Shown here one piece after another: positions 18,141 through 27,871 of a stretch of 64,000 bases of DNA. This DNA comes from Aerococcus christensenii (GTDB taxonomy: Bacteria; Bacillota; Bacilli; Lactobacillales; Aerococcaceae). The notes beneath the pieces were generated by a model. The model was not told where the DNA came from. It did no database searches and saw nothing but the letters and a program-made list of their open reading frames with translations. The stretch spans positions 868,001 to 932,000 of the forward strand of contig NZ_CP014159.1 in assembly GCF_001543105.1 (NCBI RefSeq), written 5' to 3'. Numbering within the stretch: position 1 is the first letter of the stretch; the number at the start of each line of letters is the position of its first letter. Made by a program: the position numbers and the translations under genes.

Positions 18141-19232
18141 ATGGATTATCGAATTATAGGACTACAAAATGAGCAGCAGTACCGATGGGTAAAGCAGCAA
18201 ATAGAACGTTTAAATACCACCTATCATTTAGCTATTAAGATAAATGAAGATGTTGTTTCTGTCGAAGATGAAGCAAGGGAAGAATTATTGCAACGTATTT
18301 TAAGTTTTGAGCAGTTAACGATGATTCCTAATAAAGAAACAAAGTTGAAAAAAGTTTTTTCACTTCGTGCAGATACCCATCAAGGGACCTTAAAACGTAT
18401 GCGGTTAGTGCTACTAGTTAATGCATTTTTTACTGTTTTTGAAGCGATATTTGGGTTAGCTTTGAATAGTGCGGCTATTTTCTCAGATGCTATTCATGAT
18501 TCTGGAGATGTCCTCTCTATAGGGATTGCTTGGTTCTTTGAAAAACTATCCACTAAAAAAGCGAATGACATGTATTCCTACGGCTATTGGAGATTTTCTC
18601 TGTTAGGGGGCTTAGTGACAGCCATTGTATTATTAGTGGGCTCTTTGATTATTATAGTAACCTCACTTCCTAAGGTGATTCATCCAGAAGTTGTGAATGT
18701 CACAGGAATGTTTTGGGTTTCTATTTTTGCAATTCTTGTAAATGGCTATTGTACCTACCTATTAATGCGTGGGGAATCCTCCAATGAAAATTTATTAAAT
18801 ATTCATTCTTGGGAAGATGTTTTAGGATGGCTGGCTATTTTGATAATGAGTATTGTTTTGAAATTTAGTAATTGGTATTTTTTAGATCCCTTACTTTCCA
18901 TTGGAATCGCGGTGTGGATTATCAAGCATACTTTGCCTGAAATATTAAAAATTTCGAAAATCTTCCTTCAGGCAGTCCCTGATGATATTGATATTAAAGA
19001 ATTACGTTATGCCTTACTGGATTTGCCAGAAGTCGATGGCATTTCACATTTACATATTTGGTCTATCGATGGGCAGAGACACATGGCTTCTGTGATGGTA
19101 GCCACTTGTCGGTTAAGTGTAGAAGCTCAGAGCCAATTAAAACAAGAAATTCGAGATATTGTAGTGGCTTATCATATTGTACACATTACCATTGATGTGG
19201 TGGTTGATCCTGATCATATGATTCAAGTCTAA
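18141..19232 (+). CDS. Cation diffusion facilitator family transporter
   Basis: 363 residues. An N-terminal cytoplasmic extension of about 75 residues precedes the six-helix CDF domain. Metal-site HxxxD motifs are visible in helix 2 (SDAIHDSGD) and helix 5 (HSWEDVLGW), followed by a C-terminal cytoplasmic domain with HLHIWSIDG. Proteins of this family export Zn, Cd, Co or Mn by proton antiport; the metal cannot be told from sequence. The N-terminal extension is unusual for CzcD-type members and may be a small metal-sensing domain (inference). ATG start with AAGGAG. It is monocistronic, with its own terminator. Confidence 0.9.
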   Translation: MDYRIIGLQNEQQYRWVKQQIERLNTTYHLAIKINEDVVSVEDEAREELLQRILSFEQLTMIPNKETKLKKVFSLRADTHQGTLKRMRLVLLVNAFFTVFEAIFGLALNSAAIFSDAIHDSGDVLSIGIAWFFEKLSTKKANDMYSYGYWRFSLLGGLVTAIVLLVGSLIIIVTSLPKVIHPEVVNVTGMFWVSIFAILVNGYCTYLLMRGESSNENLLNIHSWEDVLGWLAILIMSIVLKFSNWYFLDPLLSIGIAVWIIKHTLPEILKISKIFLQAVPDDIDIKELRYALLDLPEVDGISHLHIWSIDGQRHMASVMVATCRLSVEAQSQLKQEIRDIVVAYHIVHITIDVVVDPDHMIQV

Positions 19233-19236
19233 AAAA

Positions 19237-19281
19237 GAAAACGGTAGTAGGGAAAATGATTGACCTCACGCCGTTTTTTTC
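19237..19281 (+). terminator. Terminator after the CDF gene
   Basis: AAAACGG pairs with CCGTTTT across a loop of about 25 nt that has some inner pairing. A run of seven T follows. Confidence 0.75.
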
Positions 19282-19293
19282 GTATTATAAAGT

Positions 19294-19316
19294 TATAATA
19301 GTCAAAGAAAGTCAAC
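19294..19316 (+). promoter_or_regulatory. CtsR operator overlapping the ctsR promoter
   Basis: The heptad direct repeat AGTCAAAGAAAGTCAAC (19300-19316) matches the CtsR box consensus of two GTCAAA half-sites with a 3-nt gap. It directly abuts a TATAAT (19294-19299). Binding of CtsR here would repress ctsR-clpC, released on heat or protein stress. Confidence 0.92.
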
Positions 19317-19360
19317 TTGAAAATGGAGTAGAGTTGATTAATAAGTAAAGGGGTGTCATA

Positions 19361-19816
19361 ATGAATCGAAACATGTCTGATATCATTGAGGAATATTTAA
19401 AAAATGTTTTAAAAGATACGGAACATATTGAAATTCGGCGAAGTGAGATTGCGGACCAATTTGAGTGTGTTCCTTCTCAAATTAACTATGTCATTAATAC
19501 GCGCTTTACACCTAAACAAGGGTACCACGTAGAAAGTAAGCGTGGAGGCGGCGGATATATTCGTATTATGAAGCTAAATATGGTAGACGAAGCAGATTAT
19601 ATTGATCGAATGATTCGCTTAGTGGATGATCGAGTTTCTTTGAGAGATGCGACAGCTATTTTAAATAATTTAGTGAAGAATGAGATCTTATTGGAGAGTG
19701 AAGCACATATTATGCATTCCGCCATTGACAAAGTGGTGATGGATAATTTTCAAGAACCGGATCGTGTGCGGGCAATTATTTTGAAAAATATGCTTGATCG
19801 GTTAAAATATACGTAA
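19361..19816 (+). CDS. ctsR: Transcriptional repressor CtsR
   Basis: 151 residues. The N-terminal winged helix-turn-helix carries RSEIADQFECVPSQINYVI and the glycine-rich wing RGGGGYIRI (about residues 64-72), which senses temperature in known CtsR proteins. The C-terminal part is the dimerisation and ClpC-targeting domain. It represses class III heat-shock genes. It is first of a ctsR-clpC unit without the mcsA and mcsB genes found between them in Bacillus, as is usual in Lactobacillales. GGGGTG lies before the ATG. Confidence 0.97.
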   Translation: MNRNMSDIIEEYLKNVLKDTEHIEIRRSEIADQFECVPSQINYVINTRFTPKQGYHVESKRGGGGYIRIMKLNMVDEADYIDRMIRLVDDRVSLRDATAILNNLVKNEILLESEAHIMHSAIDKVVMDNFQEPDRVRAIILKNMLDRLKYT

Positions 19817-19839
19817 AATAATTTTTGGAGGACTTGGGG

Positions 19840-22323
19840 ATGAGTGAAAATTATACAGAAAAGGCAAAACAAGCTTTAGAACTAGCGGCTAATGAGGCTC
19901 AATATTTTAAACAAAATGCTGTAGGGACAGAGCATCTCTTGCTTGGCCTTTACCAAGAATCAGAAGGCGTTGCCCATGCGGTTCTCAAAAATTATTTATC
20001 GAGTTATGAAGAAGTTCGTGAGGAAGTAGAATGTGTAGCTGGAAGAGGGACAAGTGATTCCATTAGAGATGCTGGTGGTAAAATACGGTATACGCCCCGC
20101 TTAAATAAGGTGCTTTATCAGGCGATGACTTTCTCTGAAGAATTAAAAAGTTCATTAATTGGAACAGAACATTTACTACTTGCCTTGTTAGATGAGGATT
20201 TACTGGCTAATCGCATTCTAAAGAATATGAATGTTGAACGGGAAACTTTGCGTAAAGAAATCTATAGGATGCTTAGACGTAAGGAACCTGTTCACGTGAG
20301 AGACGGACAATCTGCGACTAAAGCGGCTCAAAAGCCATCTATTTTAGAAAGCCTAACGAAAGATATGACCAAAGCTTGCTCTGAAGGAAAGATAGATCCC
20401 GTAATCGGACGGCAGAATGAAATCCGACGGGTGATGCAGTGTTTAAGCCGGCGTACTCAAAATAACCCTGTTTTAGTAGGAGAACCTGGCGTAGGAAAGA
20501 CAGCTATTGTGGAAGGAGTAGCCCAATCTATTAGTCAAGGTACGGCTCCGGATAAGCTGTCAACCAAGCGAATTTTATGGCTAGATATGGGCGCTTTGGT
20601 GGCAGGAACAAAATACCGTGGGGAATTCGAAGACCGTATGAAAAATATGATCTATGAATTGGAAGAAAATAAGGATATTATTTTATTCATTGATGAACTG
20701 CATACCATTATTGGTGCGGGAGGTGCAGAGGGGTCAATTGATGCTTCGAACCTTTTAAAACCTGCTTTAAGCCGGGGACAAGTGCAATTGATTGGAGCGA
20801 CTACACTGAATGAATATCAAAAATATATCGAAAAAGATACGGCTTTAGAGCGACGCTTTGGGAAAATTTTAGTAGAGGAACCTAGCCAAGATGAAAGTAT
20901 TTCGATTTTGAAGGGGATTCGACCAGCCTACGAAAAATTTCACCGTGTAAATATTACAGATGAAGCGGTTGAAGCCTCGGTTCGCTTATCTAGTCGCTAT
21001 CTTCAAGACCGCTTCTTACCTGATAAGGCTATTGATGTGATGGATGAAGCGGCTGCAACGAAACGCCTCAATACTAAAGGAAAGAAAAAAGGAAATGACC
21101 TTTATCAGTTACAAAAAGATATTGAACGCTTAAAGCAAGCCAAAGAAGCAGCGGTAATTGAGCAAAAATTTCAAAAAGCATCCAAACTTTATCATCAGCA
21201 ACTGGAATTAGAGCAAAAGTTTGCGAAGGCTAAAGAAGGAACGGATGAATCCTCAGAACCATTTGCTATCAGTATCGGTCGAAAAGAAATAGAAGCTTTA
21301 TTATCAACGTGGACTGGTATTCCGCTAGAGCAACTGAGTCAAAAAGAAAATGAAAAATTAAAACACCTTGAGGAAAATTTACATCGTCGGGTGAAGGGAC
21401 AGGAAGATGCAGTGAATGCGGTCAGTCGAGCAGTTAAGCGTGTGAGAAGTGGACTCACACAAGGCAACCGTCCGATTGGATCCTTCATGTTCTTAGGCCC
21501 TACAGGAGTAGGGAAAACAGAATTAGCTAAAGCCCTTGCTGAGAATTTATTTGGATCTGAACGGGCCTTGATTCGCTTAGATATGTCTGAATACATGGAA
21601 AAATATTCTTCAAGTCGTATGATCGGCTCTGCGCCTGGCTATGTAGGATTTGAAGAAGGGGGACAACTGACGGAAAAAATTCGTCAGCATCCTTATGCAG
21701 TTGTTTTGTTTGATGAAATAGAAAAGGCACATCCGGATGTGTTTGATCTTCTTTTACAAGTCTTGGATGATGGCTATATTACAGATAGTAAGGGAAGAAA
21801 GGTCGACTTTAAAAATACGATTATTATCATGACTTCTAATGTGGGTGTGAGAGAACTTCAAGATCAAAAGACAGTCGGTTTTACGCAAGAGCAAGTGCAC
21901 TCGGACTACAAAGCCATGAAATCTCAGGTGATGAATTCTTTGAAGAAACGCTTTCGCCCAGAATTTTTGAATCGTGTGGATGAAATTTTAGTTTTCCACG
22001 CTTTAACTGAGAACCACTTAAAAGAAATTGTGCATAAATTTACGCAAGCTCTGGTTGCTCAATGTGAGCACCAAGGCATTCGTCTTCGTTTAACGCCAAA
22101 GGTAATAGAAAAATTAGCTAAAGAGGGCTATCAACCAGATCTAGGGGCACGTCCGCTTCGTCGGTTGATTCAACGGAAGATTGAAGATCCGATAAGTGAG
22201 GGAATTATAGACCAAGTGATTAGCAGAGGAGATCATGTCCAAATTGGAAGTCAAAAGGGAGAGTTTTACCTTCGGGTGAGTCATCCAGATGGGACTAAGT
22301 CTGTCATTAAAATAGATCAATAA
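19840..22323 (+). CDS. clpC: ATP-dependent Clp protease ATPase subunit ClpC
   Basis: 827 residues from the ATG at 19840, chosen over a TTG at 19825 because GGAGG lies 8 nt upstream. Order: N-terminal double Clp-N repeat (two GTEHLLL motifs); AAA+ module 1 with Walker A GEPGVGKT (about residues 213-220); a coiled-coil middle domain around 400-480; AAA+ module 2 with GPTGVGKT (about 553-560); C-terminal sensor region with GARPLRR. It unfolds substrates for ClpP. The gap to ctsR is 23 nt, and both are under the CtsR operator. Confidence 0.97.
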   Translation: MSENYTEKAKQALELAANEAQYFKQNAVGTEHLLLGLYQESEGVAHAVLKNYLSSYEEVREEVECVAGRGTSDSIRDAGGKIRYTPRLNKVLYQAMTFSEELKSSLIGTEHLLLALLDEDLLANRILKNMNVERETLRKEIYRMLRRKEPVHVRDGQSATKAAQKPSILESLTKDMTKACSEGKIDPVIGRQNEIRRVMQCLSRRTQNNPVLVGEPGVGKTAIVEGVAQSISQGTAPDKLSTKRILWLDMGALVAGTKYRGEFEDRMKNMIYELEENKDIILFIDELHTIIGAGGAEGSIDASNLLKPALSRGQVQLIGATTLNEYQKYIEKDTALERRFGKILVEEPSQDESISILKGIRPAYEKFHRVNITDEAVEASVRLSSRYLQDRFLPDKAIDVMDEAAATKRLNTKGKKKGNDLYQLQKDIERLKQAKEAAVIEQKFQKASKLYHQQLELEQKFAKAKEGTDESSEPFAISIGRKEIEALLSTWTGIPLEQLSQKENEKLKHLEENLHRRVKGQEDAVNAVSRAVKRVRSGLTQGNRPIGSFMFLGPTGVGKTELAKALAENLFGSERALIRLDMSEYMEKYSSSRMIGSAPGYVGFEEGGQLTEKIRQHPYAVVLFDEIEKAHPDVFDLLLQVLDDGYITDSKGRKVDFKNTIIIMTSNVGVRELQDQKTVGFTQEQVHSDYKAMKSQVMNSLKKRFRPEFLNRVDEILVFHALTENHLKEIVHKFTQALVAQCEHQGIRLRLTPKVIEKLAKEGYQPDLGARPLRRLIQRKIEDPISEGIIDQVISRGDHVQIGSQKGEFYLRVSHPDGTKSVIKIDQ

Positions 22324-22348
22324 AAAGTAGGTTGAAGGAGAGGATAAA

Positions 22349-22552
22349 ATGAAAACAGCAACTAAAATTGGGCTACTGGCTTTAGGAAGTGCAGCAGCGA
22401 TGGTAGCCATCGTAGCGATGACGCTCCATGAAGAAGATAACCAAGAGAGATTGAGTCAAGCTTTAGAAGATTTATCAGATCGTATGCAAAAAGAAAAGAA
22501 ACGATTGACTGAGAAAGTTGAACGATTAGATTTGCCAAATTTCTTTGAGTAA
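22349..22552 (+). CDS. Small membrane-anchored coiled-coil protein
   Basis: 67 residues: a single N-terminal hydrophobic helix (GLLALGSAAAMVAIVAMTL), then a highly charged helical tail (QERLSQALEDLSDRMQKEKK). This architecture occurs in small YtxH-like proteins, but I do not recognise a named family. GAAGGAGAGG precedes the ATG. It lies 25 nt after clpC and before a hairpin, so it probably belongs to the stress operon. Confidence 0.7.
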   Translation: MKTATKIGLLALGSAAAMVAIVAMTLHEEDNQERLSQALEDLSDRMQKEKKRLTEKVERLDLPNFFE

Positions 22553-22560
22553 GAATAGGG

Positions 22561-22597
22561 AGAATAAAAGGGTAACGGATGTTTACCCTTTTATTCT
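22561..22597 (+). terminator. Hairpin after the clpC unit
   Basis: AGAATAAAAGGGTAA pairs perfectly with TTACCCTTTTATTCT. The symmetric T-rich arm could terminate in both directions, though there is no extra T-run beyond the stem. Confidence 0.75.
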
Positions 22598-22608
22598 GCG
22601 AGGATTAA

Positions 22609-23115
<507 letters not shown>

Positions 23116-23178
23116 CTCGATGAGACAAGAGAGAAAGGCGTTAAGAGAAAGACCTTTTCTGGAAGAATAGCTTTGATC

Positions 23179-23206
23179 TTGCTTTTTAAGCAAAGTCTGC
23201 TATAAT
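23179..23206 (+). promoter_or_regulatory. Promoter of the SRP RNA
   Basis: TTGCTT (23179-23184), 16 bases, TATAAT (23201-23206), with a TGC extended -10 element. Confidence 0.75.
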
Positions 23207-23217
23207 TATTGATGTCG

Positions 23218-23308
23218 AAAGACCATATGACAAGGGTAGCTGTGTGAACCGAGTCAGATCCGGAAGGAAGCAGCTATAAGCATTAGCTGCCTTGTGTTGT
23301 ATGTTAAT
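23218..23308 (+). ncRNA. ffs: Signal recognition particle RNA, small type
   Basis: The conserved SRP apical domain is visible: GTGTGAACC, GTCAGATCCGGAAGGAAGCAGC and the following ATAAGC. Flanking arms (ACAAGG with CCTTGT) close the hairpin. The length of about 90 nt indicates the 4.5S-like form rather than the long Bacillus form. It binds Ffh and guides membrane-protein targeting. Ends are approximate. Confidence 0.93.
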
Positions 23309-23312
23309 AGGA

Positions 23313-23346
23313 AGTTGAGTCGGGACTTGAAACTCGGCTTTTTTTA
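23313..23346 (+). terminator. Terminator of the SRP RNA
   Basis: AGTTGAGT pairs with ACTCGGCT (with wobbles) and is followed by a run of T. Confidence 0.8.
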
Positions 23347-23456
23347 TTGCCTTTTGATTTCAGCAAGTTTACTGAAAGAAGACGAAGCTGGAGCTAGGAT
23401 ATCTGATAAAATTTGGTATAATAATAAGGATGAATAAAAGGAGAGGGGGAAGACCT

Positions 23457-25211
23457 TTGACTTACCAAGCTTTATATCGAAAGTGGCGCCCTCAGCGTTT
23501 TGAAGAAATTGTGGGTCAAGAAGCGGTCTCTAAAACTTTAAGTCATGCGATTGCCCAAGGAAGGCCTAGTCACGCTTATTTATTTTGTGGGCCTAGGGGG
23601 ACTGGGAAGACAAGCGCTGCTAAAATTTTTTCGAAAGCTATTAATTGTCCGCATTCGACTGCAGGGGAGCCCTGTAACCAATGCGTTATTTGTAAGGCTA
23701 TTACAGAAGGCAGTCTAAGTGATGTGATTGAAATCGATGCGGCCTCCAATAATGGGGTAGAAGAAATTCGAGATATTCGTGACAAAGTCAGGTATACTCC
23801 GACAGAAGCTCTTTATAAAGTTTATATTATTGATGAAGTTCATATGTTATCTACCGGAGCTTTTAATGCTTTACTCAAAACATTAGAAGAGCCTCCTCAA
23901 AATGTGATTTTTATTCTAGCGACCACAGAAGCGCATAAAATCCCTGCTACCGTTATTTCTAGAACGCAACGTTTTGACTTTAAACGATTGAGTAAGTCGG
24001 CTTTAGTGGGACGAATGGCTTATATTTTGGATCAAGAGAAAGTTTCTTACGAAGAAGAAGCTTTAACCATTATTGCGCAAGAAGCGAATGGGGGAATGAG
24101 AGATGCCTTAAGTTTGCTAGATCAAGTCCTCTCATTTTCTCAAGGACAGTTAACAGTAGAACTGACGAGACAAGTGACAGGGGTATTAAGTGATGAAATG
24201 AAAATTACCTATGTGGAAGCCTTAGCCAATGGTGAAGTAGATCGGTCGCTTGGATTACTTCGGGAGATTTTGGCTTCAGGAAGAGAAGCCGGTCGGTTCA
24301 TTGAAGAAATGTTGGTTTTTATTCGCGACCTCTTGTTAGCACAGCAACTTTCCCATACAGGAGAAAGTGAATTATTGAGACACTATCCAGAAGCCTTTCA
24401 TCAATGTGCTCAGGCTATTTCGGGAGACAATTTGTATCAAATGATGCAAGTCTTTAATGACGTCAAGCAAGATCTGCGCTATACCCTTCAACCGGATATT
24501 TATCTTGAAGTCGCTACGATTAAACTGGGACAAGGCCTTCAGCTGTCTTCTTCAAGCAGCTCACAAGAATGGGAGCAATTGCAAGAAGAAGTCGTTCAAT
24601 TAAAACAAATGGTTCATAGCCTTCAAGCTTCTTTGCAAGCCACTGGCGAAGAGAGAAGAGAAGAGACTCATCCTGTGCAGGAAAAGGCAACAGGTGCGAA
24701 TAAATTATCGACTGGAAAAACCTTTGAGCCGGATTATGCGCTTATCTATCAGACCCTTTCTCAAGCAACGAAAATGAATCGTAATCGAATTTTGAGTGTT
24801 TGGCCAGAAGTGATCTCCGCTCTCCCTACTGTTCAACAGGCACTTCTCCATCAAACAGAACCTGTTGCAGCAAGCCCGGATGCATTTGTGGTCACCTTTG
24901 ATTATGCTATTTTTTGTCAGAGGGTTCATGAAGACAAGAGCTTGCTTCAAGAAGTGAGTCGATTAATCCAACAATTTTTAGGACGTCCAGGGTGGCTATT
25001 AGTAGTGACTAAAGAGCAATGGCAAGAAGTTCGACAAACTTATGTGTCTGCTTTAAAAGAAGGACGCCAAGAAGAGTTAGTTGGGGTTGTGAAGACAGAA
25101 ACGCCTCCCAAAGAAGAATCAGAAGAACTTCCAGAATCAGTAGAAGATACAGTGAGTCAGCCTTTAATTGATTTGTTTGGGGAAGACCAAGTGACGATTA
25201 TGGATGATTAA
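23457..25211 (+). CDS. dnaX: DNA polymerase III subunit gamma/tau
   Basis: 584 residues from TTG at 23457. The earlier ATG at 23430 lacks a site, while AAGGAGAGGGG lies 9 nt before the TTG, and the family N-terminus (YQALYRKWRPQRFEE) starts there. Walker A GPRGTGKT is near residue 45, a four-Cys zinc module (PCNQCVIC) at about 70-78, DEVHMLS is Walker B, and SRTQRFDFKRL is the sensor. The C-terminal tau-like part is low complexity, then a conserved end. It loads the sliding clamp with HolB. Operon with ybaB and recR. Confidence 0.95.
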   Translation: MTYQALYRKWRPQRFEEIVGQEAVSKTLSHAIAQGRPSHAYLFCGPRGTGKTSAAKIFSKAINCPHSTAGEPCNQCVICKAITEGSLSDVIEIDAASNNGVEEIRDIRDKVRYTPTEALYKVYIIDEVHMLSTGAFNALLKTLEEPPQNVIFILATTEAHKIPATVISRTQRFDFKRLSKSALVGRMAYILDQEKVSYEEEALTIIAQEANGGMRDALSLLDQVLSFSQGQLTVELTRQVTGVLSDEMKITYVEALANGEVDRSLGLLREILASGREAGRFIEEMLVFIRDLLLAQQLSHTGESELLRHYPEAFHQCAQAISGDNLYQMMQVFNDVKQDLRYTLQPDIYLEVATIKLGQGLQLSSSSSSQEWEQLQEEVVQLKQMVHSLQASLQATGEERREETHPVQEKATGANKLSTGKTFEPDYALIYQTLSQATKMNRNRILSVWPEVISALPTVQQALLHQTEPVAASPDAFVVTFDYAIFCQRVHEDKSLLQEVSRLIQQFLGRPGWLLVVTKEQWQEVRQTYVSALKEGRQEELVGVVKTETPPKEESEELPESVEDTVSQPLIDLFGEDQVTIMDD

Positions 25212-25229
25212 AAAGAAAGAGGAATACAA

Positions 25230-25541
25230 ATGAATAACATGATGAATATGCAAAAGATGCTAAAAGAAGCAAAAAAAATGCAAGCTAAGTTAGAAGAAAG
25301 TCAAAAAGAATTAGAAAAACAAACTTTCGAAGGGCACGAACCTTCTGGCATGATCCAAGTGACTGTTGGGGGAGATCGAACCCTCAAAGCGATGACCATT
25401 AAACCTGAAGTGGTTGATCCAGAAGATATTGATATGTTGGTTGATTTAGTGATTACAGCAGTGAATGATGGTTTGAGTCAAGTGGAAAGGGCGCAAGAAC
25501 AAAAAATGGGGAACTTAACCAAAGGCTTCCCTGGCTTCTAA
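25230..25541 (+). CDS. YbaB/EbfC nucleoid-associated protein
   Basis: 103 residues. The N-terminal helix is rich in Met and Lys (NMMNMQKMLKEAKKMQ), then comes the short beta region with GMIQVTVGGD. It forms dimers that bind DNA with weak specificity and bridges nucleoid DNA. Its place between dnaX and recR is conserved across bacteria. The gap to dnaX is 18 nt, with AAAGAGGAA before the ATG. A hairpin follows, which may reduce transcription into recR. Confidence 0.95.
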   Translation: MNNMMNMQKMLKEAKKMQAKLEESQKELEKQTFEGHEPSGMIQVTVGGDRTLKAMTIKPEVVDPEDIDMLVDLVITAVNDGLSQVERAQEQKMGNLTKGFPGF

Positions 25542-25551
25542 AGCAACCAAT

Positions 25552-25580
25552 AAAGGGGGACTTGAAGTCGCCCTTTTCTT
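25552..25580 (+). terminator. Hairpin between ybaB and recR
   Basis: AAAGGGGGACT pairs, with one mismatch, with AGTCGCCCTTT, then TTCTTTT. It may act as a partial terminator, because recR follows with no clear separate promoter. Confidence 0.65.
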
Positions 25581-25598
25581 TTAGGAAGGAGGAATTCT

Positions 25599-26195
25599 AT
25601 GCAATATCCTGAACCGATTGCGCGGTTAATTGAGAGCTTTAAATATTTACCAGGGATAGGAGCTAAGACGGCAGCTCGGTTAGCCTTTTATGTTCTAACA
25701 ATGCCAGATGAACAAGTGAAAGATTTCGCCCAGGCTTTGAAGGCAGTGAAAGAAAAAATGAGGTATTGTTCTCAATGTGGCAATGTCACGGATGAAGATC
25801 CTTGTTGGATTTGCCAAGATACAAGTCGAAACGCCAGTGAGATTATGGTAGTAGAAGATACTCAAGACGTGATGGCCATGGAGAGAATGCGTAATTATCA
25901 CGGCCGATATCATGTCTTACATGGTGTCCTTTCCCCTATTGAAGGAACAGGACCTGAGGATTTAAACATTCGTTCTTTGTTGACGCGTTTACAGGATTCG
26001 ACGATTCAAGAAGTAATTCTAGCCACAAATGCTACGGCTGAAGGCGAGGCTACAGCGACTTATCTTGCTCGCCTCATTAAACCGGCGGGGATTAAAGTGA
26101 CGCGGTTAGCCTATGGGTTATCTGTGGGGAGCGATATTGAATATGCTGACGAGATGACCTTACAACGGGCGATTGATGGGAGACGGCAAGTGTAG
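25599..26195 (+). CDS. recR: Recombination mediator RecR
   Basis: 198 residues. The helix-hairpin-helix ([15 protein letters not shown]) comes first, then a four-Cys zinc finger ([16 protein letters not shown]), then a Toprim domain ([14 protein letters not shown]) and a Walker-B-like C-terminal region. With RecO and RecF it loads RecA at gaps during repair. GGAAGGAGG precedes the ATG. The gene order dnaX-ybaB-recR-tmk-holB is conserved in Firmicutes, here without intervening yaaL/bofA-type genes. Confidence 0.97.
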   Translation: MQYPEPIARLIESFKYLPGIGAKTAARLAFYVLTMPDEQVKDFAQALKAVKEKMRYCSQCGNVTDEDPCWICQDTSRNASEIMVVEDTQDVMAMERMRNYHGRYHVLHGVLSPIEGTGPEDLNIRSLLTRLQDSTIQEVILATNATAEGEATATYLARLIKPAGIKVTRLAYGLSVGSDIEYADEMTLQRAIDGRRQV

Positions 26196-26209
26196 GAAGG
26201 AAGAATCGT

Positions 26210-26860
26210 ATGCGAGGAGTATTTATTACAGTAGAAGGGCCAGATGGAGCAGGGAAAACCACACTTATTGAAGGACTTATGGAAAAACTTCAAGGAAATT
26301 TACGGTGCCCCTTAGTTTTTAGTCGGGAACCCGGTGGGGAAGCGATTGCTGAACAGATTCGATCAATTATTTTAGATACAGCGAATACGGCGATGGATAA
26401 ACGAGCAGAAGCTTTGTTGTATGCCGCTAGTCGTAGACAGCATTTGGTGGGGAAAATTTTACCCGCTTTAGAGGCTGGCTCTTTTGTTCTCTGTGATCGT
26501 TTCGTTGACTCTTCTTTTGCTTATCAAGGCTATGGCAGGCAAATTGGAGGAGATGAGGTTTTAGAATTGAATCAATTTGCAACTGAAGGCTTACAAGCTG
26601 ATCTGACCTTGTACTGTGATTTACCAGCAGAAGAGGGAATTCGCCGGATTACTGAATACAGGAGTCAGGAAAATAACCGTTTAGATCGAGAATCCATGGC
26701 TTTCCATCACCGAGTGGTAGAAGGTTATCAAGAACTTTTGCGACGGTATCCTGATCGAATAATAGCTATTGATGCCCAAAAAAGCCCGCAAGAAATGCTT
26801 CAGCAGGCTTTAGAAGCTCTTTATCAGCGGTACCCTACGTATTTTAAATTAAAGGATTAG
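26210..26860 (+). CDS. tmk: Thymidylate kinase
   Basis: 216 residues. P-loop GPDGAGKTT at about residues 10-18, the DRF/DSS nucleotide-binding motif (CDRFVDSSFAYQG), and the LID-like REPGGE loop near residue 43. It phosphorylates dTMP to dTDP for DNA synthesis. The gap to recR is 14 nt, with GGAAGGAAG before the ATG. The darA (yaaQ) gene that sits between tmk and holB in Bacillus is absent here; holB begins 5 nt after tmk. Confidence 0.97.
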   Translation: MRGVFITVEGPDGAGKTTLIEGLMEKLQGNLRCPLVFSREPGGEAIAEQIRSIILDTANTAMDKRAEALLYAASRRQHLVGKILPALEAGSFVLCDRFVDSSFAYQGYGRQIGGDEVLELNQFATEGLQADLTLYCDLPAEEGIRRITEYRSQENNRLDRESMAFHHRVVEGYQELLRRYPDRIIAIDAQKSPQEMLQQALEALYQRYPTYFKLKD

Positions 26861-26865
26861 AGAGT

Positions 26866-27864
26866 ATGAATGAGCAGTTTTCTATTTTAAAAAAGCAACC
26901 CTTCCTTGCTCACGCCATGCGGAGAGTTCTTCAAGCGGATAAATTAGCACATGCCTATCTTTTAGAAGGCGCTAAAGAAGCTGGACAGGAAGAGATGGCT
27001 CTGTTTTTGGCTGCAGGTGTTTTTTGCATGAGCGAGCAAAGCCCTTGTGGAGAGTGTCCGATTTGTCAGCGTATTCTCCAGAGAGATTATGGGGATTTGG
27101 AGTGGATGACCAGTGAAGAGAGTACCATTAAGATCGATCAGATCCGTGATTTGAAACGAGATCTAAGTTTAACGGGGATGGAAGGCAATCAACGCGTATT
27201 TGTGATTGAGCAAGCGGAAAAAATGACGGTTCAAGCCGCTAATAGTTTACTAAAATTTTTAGAAGAGCCGCATGCCTCCGTATATATTTTCCTTTTGACC
27301 TGTCAAAGAGAAGCGATTTTGCCAACGATCCAGTCACGTTGTCAGATCTTACATTTCGTGCCCTTGTCTTTGGAAAAGCAGGTACAAGTTTTGATGGAAG
27401 AGGGAATAGGTCAGGAAAGAGCTTTGATTTTAAGTCATATGAGTTATGACGTTGAAAAAGCAAAAGCTTTGAATGAAGACGAAATCTTCAATAAAAGCTT
27501 GCAATTGCTTCAAACTTGGCTCCCCCTTATTTTACGGAAGGATCCTCGAGCCTTTATTATGGTGACTACAGATTGGATGAAATTGACAAAGAAACGTGAA
27601 GAGATCAGTCAGTTACTTCAATTGATGGGACTTTTTTTAAGAGATATGCTGTTAGTTGCAGCTCAAGGAGAAGACGCACAAGCCCATTTAATTCAAGCGA
27701 ATCACTATGATAACTACCTTCAAACTATTCAAAGGTATCGAGAAGAAAATATCCTTCAGCTCATTCAATTGCTTCCCAAAGCTCAGCGGATGTTAAAGAG
27801 TCATGTGAGTCCACAAGCCGTTTTAGAAAATTTAGTTTTGAAAGCTTTTGCGATTAAAAACTAA
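26866..27864 (+). CDS. holB: DNA polymerase III subunit delta-prime
   Basis: 332 residues with the clamp-loader AAA+ fold. The zinc module is CMSEQSPCGECPIC (about residues 48-61). The SRC motif (TIQSRCQILHF) is present and supplies the arginine finger, while the P-loop is degenerate as expected for delta-prime. Works with DnaX and HolA. Start ATG with weak upstream AGAG, 5 nt after tmk, so translation is probably coupled. The next gene is on the opposite strand, so this operon ends here. Confidence 0.93.
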   Translation: MNEQFSILKKQPFLAHAMRRVLQADKLAHAYLLEGAKEAGQEEMALFLAAGVFCMSEQSPCGECPICQRILQRDYGDLEWMTSEESTIKIDQIRDLKRDLSLTGMEGNQRVFVIEQAEKMTVQAANSLLKFLEEPHASVYIFLLTCQREAILPTIQSRCQILHFVPLSLEKQVQVLMEEGIGQERALILSHMSYDVEKAKALNEDEIFNKSLQLLQTWLPLILRKDPRAFIMVTTDWMKLTKKREEISQLLQLMGLFLRDMLLVAAQGEDAQAHLIQANHYDNYLQTIQRYREENILQLIQLLPKAQRMLKSHVSPQAVLENLVLKAFAIKN

Positions 27865-27871
27865 AAGCTCT

